From assembly GCA_039930045.1 (NCBI GenBank), contig JBDSQB010000010.1:82264-146263 (forward strand): 64,000 nt of DNA, given 5' to 3'. Each line of letters starts with the position of its first letter. Position 1 is the first letter of the stretch. Origin of the DNA: Chthoniobacterales bacterium (GTDB lineage: Bacteria; Verrucomicrobiota; Verrucomicrobiia; Chthoniobacterales; DASVRZ01). A model generated the notes under the pieces. It saw only the letters and a list, made by a program, of their open reading frames with translations. It did not search any database and was not told the DNA's origin. Positions 53,222-61,823 of this stretch are shown here, one piece after another. A program made the position numbers and the translations under genes.

Positions 53222-54717
53222 GGCAACTCGTAAAGCCGGATTTCCGGATTGAGATGCGACACGCCGGAGCCGCCGGTTTTCTTGAGCAGATGCGCCTTTG
53301 AAAACAGCTCCTGATAAAACGTGCTCCGCCGCTGATGCTGGCCTTCCTGCGTCTTCGAGGCCTTGCGTTTCTCCGACAGATAACCGCCATAGCTAGTACG
53401 AATCACCGCCACATAGCGAGTTCCATTCGACTGAAGTTTTTCAAAGGAACCAAAGTCCGGTGCAAAAATTTTCTCGGAGATCTGCAAGTCGGGCCGCGCC
53501 TGGGTGTGGACCCAGATCGGCGGCTTGGTGAGACAGAGCCGGTTTTCCGCGAGGATGGCACTGTTAGGAGGCAGGTTTTGGGAAATCCACACGGCCATTT
53601 CCATCCGGGAGTCGGAGCGGAAGCTGCGGATGTTAGGAAATGTTAGAACGCACTGCTGCCAGAGGGCAAGTCCTGCGATGGTTAGGAGAGCCAACTGTCC
53701 CGCGAGCCGTTGTTTGCCAGAAAGAAATTGCCCAAGCCAGGCAAGGCCGACGCTGCCGCACAAAATCAGCAACGGCGAGACCGCTAGAAAGTAGCGATTG
53801 GCGGTCTTCGGTGAAAACGAGAGAAGCAAAGTATAGCCGAGCGGAAGGAGCAGGCAGACGAGATCGCTGGCGCGGCGCTCCTTTTTTCGCAGGAACCAGC
53901 CCGCGATGAAACAGACGAGTCCCAGCCAAAGCGGCCAGCCTAGATTATCGACGAAGACGCCGAGATATTTGGCATGGGGCACGTTGCGGGTGAGGCCTTT
54001 TGCGCCGCCGACTTGGGCTGCATTCAATTCATAGCCAAACGCGCCGAAAAGCGCCTGGAGATTGAGTAGAAACGGGAAATTAATTAGCGCGACGGTGGCG
54101 ATTAACCCGGCGAAGAAGAGCCCAATGCAAGTCCCGCGTTTACCGGTTTCTTTGCCTTTCCAGATGATCCACGGGAGGGCGACTAACAACATCACAATGC
54201 CGAGATATTTTCCAGAAATGGCCACGCCGACAGCGGCTCCTAACATCGCGGCGCGCCAGAGCGTCGGCTTGGTGGCAAAGACGTCGAGTGCGAGCAAAGT
54301 TAGGCTGATTCCTAGCAGCAGTGCGGGGTCTTCCTTGCAGTAGTGCGCCAATTCGTAAAGGAGCGGATGCAGCCCGATCAGCACGGCGGCGAGAACGGCT
54401 CCCAGCCACCCGGCGCGGCGGCCAGCTAGTACGCTGAGGGCGACGAGCGAGAGTGCCGTGAAAATGGCCGAGGCCCAGCGTCCGCAGACGACGGCGTTCT
54501 CAGTCGTTCTCGGTAAACCGCTGGCACGCAAGAGGAGTCCGCCGGTGTCGAGGAGGAGCAGGGGATGATGCGCATTAAACTGGCCGGTGACGATTTGCAC
54601 GCCCTTCTGTTCCTCGTCTGGATGATAGAAAATAGGGAAATCGTTGTGCCGCGAGTAGAAAAGCAGGGCTCCGATGAAGAGCGCGACGGAAAGGACAATG
54701 GCGGGCCAGCGGGACAT
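53218..54717 (-). CDS. GT39/ArnT-like membrane glycosyltransferase, copy A
   Basis: 499 residues with about ten to eleven transmembrane helices. The first loop has the acidic pair of this fold (F-Y-H-P-D-E) and A-H-Y-C-K-E-D-P, seen in GT39/PMT-like enzymes using polyprenyl-phosphate sugars. It is a relative of the next gene (same H-N-D-F-P-x-F-Y-H and Y-x-K-E-D-P segments). The gene is rich in GTTAG/CTAAC words. Sugar and acceptor unknown. Confidence 0.85.
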   Translation of the reverse strand: MSRWPAIVLSVALFIGALLFYSRHNDFPIFYHPDEEQKGVQIVTGQFNAHHPLLLLDTGGLLLRASGLPRTTENAVVCGRWASAIFTALSLVALSVLAGRRAGWLGAVLAAVLIGLHPLLYELAHYCKEDPALLLGISLTLLALDVFATKPTLWRAAMLGAAVGVAISGKYLGIVMLLVALPWIIWKGKETGKRGTCIGLFFAGLIATVALINFPFLLNLQALFGAFGYELNAAQVGGAKGLTRNVPHAKYLGVFVDNLGWPLWLGLVCFIAGWFLRKKERRASDLVCLLLPLGYTLLLSFSPKTANRYFLAVSPLLILCGSVGLAWLGQFLSGKQRLAGQLALLTIAGLALWQQCVLTFPNIRSFRSDSRMEMAVWISQNLPPNSAILAENRLCLTKPPIWVHTQARPDLQISEKIFAPDFGSFEKLQSNGTRYVAVIRTSYGGYLSEKRKASKTQEGQHQRRSTFYQELFSKAHLLKKTGGSGVSHLNPEIRLYELP

Positions 54718-54721
54718 GAAA

Positions 54722-56251
54722 CTAGGGGGCGATGCGGTAGAGAATGAGCGAGACGTTGAGGTATTTATTGTCGCCTAGTTTCGACTTCCATTCGACTGTG
54801 CCGCGCTTGGTTAGATCCTGATAAAACTGGCGGCGTGCCGGAAGTTTCTTTTGATCCTCTCGCGAGAAATTTTCGTCGTTGCCGAGACGATTCGCATCGC
54901 GGCTGGCGACGACAACATAGGTGACGCCTTTCGCCAGTAATTCGTCGAGCGTCCCAAGATCGGCGACGTAGCGCGTGATGAGCATTTTGTTAGGAAGTAG
55001 GTTTGGAAAACCAGCGAAACGCGGGTCGTCGGCGGATGGTATGGCGGCTCGCTGGTCCGAGGCAATGAGCGCGTTCGCCGGGACGTTTTGCCGAATGTAG
55101 TCGGCGAGGTTTTTGCGGTAGTCGGTGGCAAAGGCGTGGTGACGGATTTTGTATTCCTTCCCAAGCGGAATCAAGATGGCGCAGACTGCCGCTGCCCCGA
55201 GAATCCACGAAGTGAGGCGGATCGGAAATGAGCGGAGTTGCAGTGTTTTCACCCCCATTACGAGTGCAGTCGCGGCGGAGGTTAGCAGCATCAATCCAAT
55301 GGGCAGAAAATAGCGGGCCGATCCTTTCGGAGTGAGGGTGAGTGCGATTCCTAATATCACCGGGAGCAGGAGAAAAAGCAGCTCCGGCAGCGGCGTGCGC
55401 TTCCATTTGGCGAAGCCGTAAACTAACAATCCGGCGGCCAGCGCGATGGCCACGCCAGGAACCGTGTCATGCAGCAAATCTAGGTAACGGCTGGGTTTGA
55501 ACTTCTCGTTTTTCTGATGGTGTTCGTTGTAAAGCGCGCCGACCTCCTTGCTGAGCCCGGCCGTCATAATGCGTGGTTCGGAGAGGATTTGATAGTTGAT
55601 GGTTAGGAAAATGACAGCGGCGGAGAGGAGACAGAGGAAAATGGGCAAAAAATGGCGTGAGCGGCTGGCGATCATCTTTCCGACGATGGTTAGAACCGCG
55701 ACTAACAATGCGATGAAGCCGATGTATTTCCCAGCGACTGACCAGCCAGCGGCGAGTCCGAGTAATATCGCGGGAACGGCACCCGGTTTTCTCCAGTAAT
55801 GCAATGCGGCGAGAAAGGTGAAACTCAGGCCGGAAATCCAATACGGGTCTTCCTTCATGTAATGCGCGGCGTCGAAAAAGTCTGCCGACAACGCGCAAAA
55901 CGCACCCGCCAGCAAGCCGGCTCCGACTCCGCCCACGCGCCAGGCGGCGAGCGCAAAACCCGTGACGGCGAGCGCGGCAAAAAAGGCGGACATCGTTCTG
56001 CCGACGACGACCATTTCCTGTTTCTCGCGCGACACGCCGAGGACGCGGGCGACGGCGTCAGTCGAGTTCAACATCAATGCGGGATGATAAAAATTGCGCT
56101 CGCCGCTGACGAGTTGTACGGCCTTCGACGGCTCGTCGGTGTGATAGAAATACGGGAAATCGTTGTGTTGCGTGCCGGAAAAAAAGACGCTGCCGAAGAC
56201 ACCGCAGGTGAGCAGAAGCGGCCAGAAACAGGCGGGCAGGGACTTCGTCAC
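54722..56251 (-). CDS. GT39/ArnT-like membrane glycosyltransferase, copy B
   Basis: 509 residues from a GTG that overlaps the ompA-like stop by 4 bases (GTGA). It is polytopic, with H-N-D-F-P-Y-F-Y-H-T-D-E in the first outside loop and A-H-Y-M-K-E-D-P-Y, paralogous to copy A. A longer frame upstream of the GTG lies over the ompA-like gene and is rejected. The order ompA-like, copy B, copy A suggests one operon. Confidence 0.87.
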   Translation of the reverse strand: MTKSLPACFWPLLLTCGVFGSVFFSGTQHNDFPYFYHTDEPSKAVQLVSGERNFYHPALMLNSTDAVARVLGVSREKQEMVVVGRTMSAFFAALAVTGFALAAWRVGGVGAGLLAGAFCALSADFFDAAHYMKEDPYWISGLSFTFLAALHYWRKPGAVPAILLGLAAGWSVAGKYIGFIALLVAVLTIVGKMIASRSRHFLPIFLCLLSAAVIFLTINYQILSEPRIMTAGLSKEVGALYNEHHQKNEKFKPSRYLDLLHDTVPGVAIALAAGLLVYGFAKWKRTPLPELLFLLLPVILGIALTLTPKGSARYFLPIGLMLLTSAATALVMGVKTLQLRSFPIRLTSWILGAAAVCAILIPLGKEYKIRHHAFATDYRKNLADYIRQNVPANALIASDQRAAIPSADDPRFAGFPNLLPNKMLITRYVADLGTLDELLAKGVTYVVVASRDANRLGNDENFSREDQKKLPARRQFYQDLTKRGTVEWKSKLGDNKYLNVSLILYRIAP

Positions 56252-57285
56252 TTCGTGCGGATGACGATCTCGACGCGGCGGTTGAGCTGCTGCTCCTCGA
56301 CCGTGGTTGGGCGGCCATTTTTCACAACGGGCACGAGGAGTTTGCTGCTGCCGTAGCCGCGGGTCTGCACGCGGGCCGCCTCGATGTTCATGTTGACCAC
56401 GAGCCACGCTTTCACCGCCTCGGCGCGGGCCAGACTGAGCTGCTGATTGTAGGCGGAATCGCCAAAGGAATCGGTGTGCCCCTCGATGGTAAACGTGGCG
56501 CCGGGATTTTTTTGAATGAGCTGACCGAGCTTGGTCATGCTGGAGACGGCCTGCTCATTGACCGTGTAGTCGTCGTAGGCAAACAGCGTGTCGCCCTTGA
56601 AATTAAGCGGCTTCGTGTTCGATGGCAATGGACCGGTCTGCGACAAAAGCTGGTCCAGATCGGAGAAACCGGGAGTGCCAACATCGGGTCCGGCGTTTTC
56701 ACCTTTCAGCCGCGACGCGACGTCCATCGGCGTCTCTACGACTTCGGCCGAGGAATCGACCAGACCCTGGGCCGTGAGTGCGGGCTGGTTGAGCGATGCG
56801 GGCTTTTGCGAGGTGAGTTCCTTGCGGAGATTATCCATTTCGCGTTCGAGGGCGTGGGAGCTGCGCTCCTCCATTTGAGTCATGGCCGAATTGACGGCAG
56901 CCGGATCGACTTTCGGCTTCTCATTCACCAGCGGTTTCGTTGGATCGGGGGCGACCGGGGCCACGCGAATCTCGTCGAGCGCTTTCTCAAAGGCCTTCTT
57001 CGGCGACTCCAGTTTCGTCACGCTGGCGCTGGGTTTGCTGGGAATGTTTTGCTCACTGCGAGTGTCGGAGTTTTGCAGAATGCGCGGGTCGATCTCGGCG
57101 CGTTTCATGTTGAAGACGCGGGGAATGAGCCGCTCCGTTTGCACTGGCGCGAAGTGGTTCAATTTCTTGAATTGGAACGCCACCAGCAGGCAAAAATGCA
57201 GGGTCAGCGAGACGACGAGCATCGGCACAATCCATTTGCGGAAATTCCAATCCGACTGGTTGCTGGCGTAAGATCCAAAAGACAT
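56248..57285 (-). CDS. OmpA-family peptidoglycan-binding protein
   Basis: 345 residues. It has a short cytoplasmic start and one transmembrane helix (about 20-38), a long Pro/Lys/Glu-rich, partly coiled-coil linker, and a C-terminal OmpA domain (~225-345) with F-T-I-E-G-H-T-D-S-F-G, N-Q-Q-L-S-L-A-R-A-E-A-V and R-G-Y-G-S-S. It is an inner-membrane-anchored variant that grips peptidoglycan. First gene before the two glycosyltransferases. Confidence 0.9.
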   Translation of the reverse strand: MSFGSYASNQSDWNFRKWIVPMLVVSLTLHFCLLVAFQFKKLNHFAPVQTERLIPRVFNMKRAEIDPRILQNSDTRSEQNIPSKPSASVTKLESPKKAFEKALDEIRVAPVAPDPTKPLVNEKPKVDPAAVNSAMTQMEERSSHALEREMDNLRKELTSQKPASLNQPALTAQGLVDSSAEVVETPMDVASRLKGENAGPDVGTPGFSDLDQLLSQTGPLPSNTKPLNFKGDTLFAYDDYTVNEQAVSSMTKLGQLIQKNPGATFTIEGHTDSFGDSAYNQQLSLARAEAVKAWLVVNMNIEAARVQTRGYGSSKLLVPVVKNGRPTTVEEQQLNRRVEIVIRTK

Positions 57286-57379
57286 CCTGGCGGGAAGCTA
57301 GCTGGCTTTCGGCGGATGTTCAATCGTGCAAATCGACAGCGTTGTTTGTATTTCGCGGCGATTCGTTCATAGTCTGCCG

Positions 57380-58285
57380 ATGGCTGTTCAGTACAAGGAT
57401 TATTACGAGATATTAGGCGTTTCCAAGACGGCGACGGAGGATGAGTTAAAGAAGGCATTTCGCAAACTCGCCCGGAAATATCACCCCGATGTGGCCGAGG
57501 ATAAGAAGAACGCCGAGGCCAAGTTTAAGGAGATCAACGAGGCGTATGAAGTCCTCAGCGACCCGACGAAACGCCAGAAATACGACACGCTCGGCCCCAA
57601 CTGGGAGCAGCAATCGGCGGGCGGCTTTGGACGCGGTGCGGGCGGACCTGCGCCCGGTGGATTTGAGGAATACAATTTCGGCGGGACGGGCTTCAGTGAT
57701 TTCTTCGAGCAATTTTTCGGTGGTGGCGGAGGCGGATTCAGTCAACGCGGCGGCGGGTTTGCCGGTCCGCGCAAAGGCCAGGACGTGGAAACCGACATCA
57801 TGGTCACCATTGACGAGGTGCTCCAAGGCTCCACCCGCACCGTGTCCTTCCGGCGTGGACCGCAGGGAAAAGTGGAAAGTTACACCGTCAAAATCCCCGC
57901 TGGCGTGCGCGAGGGACAACGCATCCGACTCGCTGGCAAAGGCGAGGCAGGGGGAAACCAGGGAGCGGCGGGCGACTTGTATTTGAATGTCCGCATCTCG
58001 CGCCATCCCGATTACGTGATCGAGGGCGACGACCTCATTCACACCGTCTCAATCTCGCCCGCTCAGGCCGTGCTCGGAGCGGAGGCGTTCGTCCCCACGC
58101 CCGATGGCCGGGTAAAAGTGAAAATTCCCGCAGGCACGCAGCCGGGCGGCAAAATGCGCCTGCGCGGCAAGGGCCTGCCCAGTCGTGGAAACAGCGGTCG
58201 CGGCGATCTTTACGTCGTCATGGAAGTGGACATACCGACCAAACTCACCAGCGCCGAGCGCGAGCTCTGGGAGAAACTCATTTGA
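57380..58285 (+). CDS. DnaJ-class chaperone, CbpA-like (no zinc finger)
   Basis: 301 residues: J domain at 5-70 with H-P-D, a Gly/Phe-rich region with long G-G-G-G runs (75-150), then two C-terminal substrate-binding sheets ([14 protein letters not shown]). It lacks the Cys-rich zinc domain of DnaJ, so it is the CbpA type, partnering DnaK. The ATG at 57380 is used. Confidence 0.94.
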   Translation: MAVQYKDYYEILGVSKTATEDELKKAFRKLARKYHPDVAEDKKNAEAKFKEINEAYEVLSDPTKRQKYDTLGPNWEQQSAGGFGRGAGGPAPGGFEEYNFGGTGFSDFFEQFFGGGGGGFSQRGGGFAGPRKGQDVETDIMVTIDEVLQGSTRTVSFRRGPQGKVESYTVKIPAGVREGQRIRLAGKGEAGGNQGAAGDLYLNVRISRHPDYVIEGDDLIHTVSISPAQAVLGAEAFVPTPDGRVKVKIPAGTQPGGKMRLRGKGLPSRGNSGRGDLYVVMEVDIPTKLTSAERELWEKLI

Positions 58286-58442
58286 GTTCCATCGTTATCA
58301 GTTTCATGAAAATCCCCCTTTTCGCCACTTATTTCTCGCGCTGATCTCGGTGGTAGCTGGGGCTTCCCACCGCGACGACAAGAGGGCCGAGTGTCTGGAA
58401 AATATTGGAAGGGAGGACGTGGTTCGATATGTTCGGAGTCCG

Positions 58443-60167
58443 ATGGATTTTAAGGCCACTATTTCGCGACTCGCCCACGTCCATGGTCGTGCAAAACCGG
58501 TCTTTAATACCTGCCTCTATGGACTCGTCGCGAGCTTGGCCGCAGTCGCCTTTCAAGTCGCCATCAGTTGGGTTTACGAAATCTGCTTCCTGCGACCCTC
58601 CGCTGGCGATTTCTGGCATTTCGCGTGGTTCAGCCTGAGCGTCATCGTTGTCACCTCGCTCATCGCCGGTTGGTTGCTGGCCTCGTTTTGCCCGGAAGCG
58701 GCAGGCAGTGGCATCCCGCAGGTGAAGCTGGCCTATTGGAAGGATTTCGGACTCTCCGGGCACCACATTCCGTGGATTAAATTTATCGCGGGCGTCATCA
58801 GCATTGGCGGCGGACAGAGTCTCGGTCGCGAAGGTCCCACCGTGCAGATCGGAAGCAATCTCGCCTCCAGTCTCGCCGGGGCGCTCGGCGTGTCGAAACA
58901 AGGTCGCCGCCCGGCCAGTGTCGCCGGAGCCGCCGCCGGTCTGGCCGCCGCCTTCAATGCGCCGCTCGCCTCCGTCGCCTTCGTGCTGGAGGAGATCATC
59001 GGCGACCTCAACAGCCGCTCGCTCGGCGCGGTCCTCCTCGCCTCGGTCATTGGCGCCTTTGTCGTCCACGCCTTCATTGGGCCGCAACCCGCCTTCGAGT
59101 TGCCTCCTCTCCAAGAACCGACGTGGAGAGCTTATCTACTCATGCCTTTTGCCGCCGCCATCGCCGCACTGGTAGGGATTCTTTTTCAGAGGGCTGCGCT
59201 TTCCTTGCGTTTCCACTCGAAACGCACCGCCCTACTCCCGCGCTGGCTCCAACCACTGATCGGCGGTCTCATCACATGGGCCATCGGCATCAGCATATTC
59301 AAAACCACCGGGCACCTCGGCGTCTTCGCCCTCGGTTACGACGATCTTTCCGAGGCGCTCACCCACGGCATGGCCTGGAAACTGGCCGCGCTGCTTCTCG
59401 TGGGGAAACTGCTCGCCACCATCGCCAGCTACGGGTTCGGCGGATGCGGAGGCATCTTTACGCCCAATCTATTTTTTGGCGGCATGTGCGGCATGATCGT
59501 CGCCGGCGTAGGCTCGCATTTCCTGCATTTGAACCGCTCCGACGAATTGCTCCTCGCCATCGGCGGCATGAGCGCTTGCCTCAGTGCTGTCGTGCAGGCA
59601 CCCGTCACCGCCATCCTCATCATCTTTGAAATGACGCACCAATTCTCCGTCGTGCCCGGTCTCATGATCGCCGGTCTCGTTAGCCAAGGCATCGCGCGGA
59701 GTCTCGTCCACGGCAATTTCTACGAGCAAGTGCTGGAGCAGGAAGGCCACCAGATGGAACACGTCATCCCGCCGCGCGACTTGCGGACGTGGCACAATCT
59801 CCCCATCTCGGCGATTGCCAATTTCCGGCCCATCGTTATTAACGACACCTCCGAGGCGTCCTTACGGGAACTGCTCGAGAGCCATCCTTACAACTATTTT
59901 CCGGTGGTAGAAAACGGCGTCGTCCAAGGCATCGCGCCTCGTGACGAAATTACGGAAGCCCTCGCAGGCCAGCGAGCGCCCCGTCTTTGGCCGGCCGTTT
60001 TTGCAAACCCTAGCACCAGTATTCGCGCCAGCCAGTCGCTCCTGATCGAATCCACAACGAACACGATCGTGCTCTCGGATAGCCCCGACGCGCCCTTGCT
60101 CGCCGTAGTCACGCTGCACGACCTGCTGCGCGCGCAGGTCAGCATGAGCGGAGGCGAAGACGGATAG
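58443..60167 (+). CDS. ClC-family chloride channel/antiporter with CBS domains
   Basis: 574 residues. The ClC pore has G-S-G-I-P-Q-V-K, the gating Glu in G-R-E-G-P-T-V and G-F-G-G-C-G-G-I-F-T-P. The C-terminal ~130 residues are a CBS-type pair (P-I-S-A-I-A-N-F-R-P-I and N-Y-F-P-V-V-E-N-G-V-V-Q-G). The ATG at 58443 is the first good start; the 157 bases before it after the dnaJ-like gene hold nothing I can call. A Glu where exchangers have the inner gating Glu could not be confirmed by eye, so channel versus H+/Cl- antiporter is open. Confidence 0.92.
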   Translation: MDFKATISRLAHVHGRAKPVFNTCLYGLVASLAAVAFQVAISWVYEICFLRPSAGDFWHFAWFSLSVIVVTSLIAGWLLASFCPEAAGSGIPQVKLAYWKDFGLSGHHIPWIKFIAGVISIGGGQSLGREGPTVQIGSNLASSLAGALGVSKQGRRPASVAGAAAGLAAAFNAPLASVAFVLEEIIGDLNSRSLGAVLLASVIGAFVVHAFIGPQPAFELPPLQEPTWRAYLLMPFAAAIAALVGILFQRAALSLRFHSKRTALLPRWLQPLIGGLITWAIGISIFKTTGHLGVFALGYDDLSEALTHGMAWKLAALLLVGKLLATIASYGFGGCGGIFTPNLFFGGMCGMIVAGVGSHFLHLNRSDELLLAIGGMSACLSAVVQAPVTAILIIFEMTHQFSVVPGLMIAGLVSQGIARSLVHGNFYEQVLEQEGHQMEHVIPPRDLRTWHNLPISAIANFRPIVINDTSEASLRELLESHPYNYFPVVENGVVQGIAPRDEITEALAGQRAPRLWPAVFANPSTSIRASQSLLIESTTNTIVLSDSPDAPLLAVVTLHDLLRAQVSMSGGEDG

Positions 60168-60186
60168 CGACCTGTGTTTGTTGAAG

Positions 60187-60228
60187 CGCACGCGACTCAC
60201 GTGCAGATTGGGGCGACCTGTCCCAATC
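60187..60228. terminator. Tandem hairpins between convergent clc and prfA
   Basis: GCACG/CGTGC at 60188-60204 and GATTGGG/CCCAATC at 60206-60228. No clear T-run; probable bidirectional stop. Confidence 0.45.
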
Positions 60229-60303
60229 GCCCCCCATCAATCGGCGAAAGCCGCACTTCAAAAATGGAACACGAATCGCGTAATCTCCGCCAGATTGCCG
60301 CTT

Positions 60304-61386
60304 TTACGCTGCGACGAGGCCGGCTTCCTTTAGCCGGTCTTCCATGTCGCGGGTCTGGAGCGCCTCGATCATTTCGCCAATGTAGCCTTGGACGAAGGTG
60401 TCGAGGTTATACAGCGTGAGGCCGATGCGGTGGTCGGTGACGCGATTCTGCGGGTAATTGTAAGTGCGGATTTTTTCCTCGCGGCCGCCGGAGCCGATCT
60501 GATTTTTGCGATGCGCGGCGTATTTCGCCTCCTCCTCGTTGCGTTTGTCCTCTAGCAGGCGGGAACGCATGATCATGAGCGCCTTTTCCTTGTTTTTAAT
60601 CTGACTCCGCCCGTCCTGGCAGCGAACGATGCGGCCCGTGGGAATATACATGACCTGCACGGCGGAATCGGTCGTATTGACGCCCTGACCGCCCGGTCCG
60701 CCGGAGCGGCAGACTTCGATCCGCAAATCCTCGGGGCGCATCTCGAAATCGACCTCCTCGGCCTCGGGTAAAACGGCCACCGTCGCCGCCGACGTATGGA
60801 TACGGCCCTGCGCCTCGGTCGCGGGGACTCGCTGCACGCGATGCACGCCGCTCTCGTAACGCATGTCGCGAAAGACGCCGGTGCCAGACACCTTAAAAAT
60901 GACTTCCTTCAGCCCGCCGAGTTCACTCGAACTCGACTCTATTTCTTCGATCTTGAACCCGCGTGGCTCGGCGTAACGCGTGTACATCCGGTAAAGATCC
61001 GCCGCGAAAAGCGCCGCCTCGGAACCGCCCGTTCCAGCGCGAATCTCGATGATGGCATCGCGGTTTTCATCCTCGTCCGGCGGCAGCAGGGAAAACTGGA
61101 CAGTCTTCTCCAACACCGCGATGCGCTTCTCCAAAAGGGGAATCTCCGCAGCGGCCATTTCGGCCATTTCGGCGTCGTCCTCCTTGGCCATCTCGCTGTT
61201 TTCGACGAGTTCGCGCTGGCATTTCTGCAACTCCTCCCAGGCATCGAGCAGTTTCCGGGTCTGCGCGTGCTCGGTCATGATCGTCCGGGCGCGTTTCGGG
61301 TTTTCGAAAAGATTCGACGACGAGATTTCGGCATCGAGTTCGACGAAGCGGGCGCGGCGTTTTTCAATGAGCGGGGAAAAATCCAT
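60304..61386 (-). CDS. prfA: Peptide chain release factor 1
   Basis: 360 residues. The catalytic G-G-Q lies in G-G-P-G-G-Q-G-V-N, with P-A-T as the stop-codon recognition tripeptide in R-V-P-A-T-E-A-Q-G-R, which marks RF1 (UAA/UAG) rather than RF2 (S-P-F). The N-terminal coiled domain is complete. It follows rpmE on the same strand after a 99-base gap; the rpmE-prfA order is common. Confidence 0.96.
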   Translation of the reverse strand: MDFSPLIEKRRARFVELDAEISSSNLFENPKRARTIMTEHAQTRKLLDAWEELQKCQRELVENSEMAKEDDAEMAEMAAAEIPLLEKRIAVLEKTVQFSLLPPDEDENRDAIIEIRAGTGGSEAALFAADLYRMYTRYAEPRGFKIEEIESSSSELGGLKEVIFKVSGTGVFRDMRYESGVHRVQRVPATEAQGRIHTSAATVAVLPEAEEVDFEMRPEDLRIEVCRSGGPGGQGVNTTDSAVQVMYIPTGRIVRCQDGRSQIKNKEKALMIMRSRLLEDKRNEEEAKYAAHRKNQIGSGGREEKIRTYNYPQNRVTDHRIGLTLYNLDTFVQGYIGEMIEALQTRDMEDRLKEAGLVAA

Positions 61387-61485
61387 CGGAGTTAAAGTGG
61401 TATCAGCGGGCAGGACGGGCGTAAAAACGAGAAACGGTGATGGCGCGCGGGCGCAATCACCGTCTCAGATTGGAACGAAATGGAG

Positions 61486-61713
61486 CTAGGCTTTTTTAAC
61501 AGCGCGACCGGATTTCTCCGTGCCGTAGCGGCGGGAGAATTTCTCGATGCGGCCAGCGGTATCGACGAATTTTTGCTCGCCGGTGAAGAACGGATGGCAG
61601 GCGGCGCAGATGCCGATGCGGATGTCCTTTTTAGTGGAGCGGGTGTGGTAAACGGCACCGCAAGCGCAGGCGATGGTCGTTTCGACGTAATTGGGATGGA
61701 TGTCAGCTTTCAT
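61486..61713 (-). CDS. rpmE: 50S ribosomal protein L31 (zinc-binding form)
   Basis: 75 residues: M-K-A-D-I-H-P-N-Y, then C-A-C-G and [20 protein letters not shown]. The four-Cys set marks the zinc-containing (C+) type. Upstream of prfA. Confidence 0.97.
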   Translation of the reverse strand: MKADIHPNYVETTIACACGAVYHTRSTKKDIRIGICAACHPFFTGEQKFVDTAGRIEKFSRRYGTEKSGRAVKKA

Positions 61714-61823
61714 AAATGCGAAAAATGGGACAACAGAGTAGCATCGAAAGGTGTCACTGCAAGTCGCCTGAGCGGGAATATTTTCCCTAAGTTTTGCAGA
61801 AGGAAACCGTTATCTTTGGAACA

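Noticed and set aside
42846-55248. A 19-base identity between moeA (about 42846) and glycosyltransferase copy B (about 55229)
   Set aside because: Both encode Val-Lys-Thr-Leu-Gln-Leu in the same frame and strand; a chance match of codons is sufficient explanation for two copies.
58306-58344. 12-codon frame with ATG after the dnaJ-like gene
   Set aside because: Too short, no ribosome site, no evidence of a leader peptide role.
58185-58442. Upstream extension of the ClC frame into the dnaJ-like gene
   Set aside because: Overlaps coding sequence in another frame and shows no membrane or ClC features.
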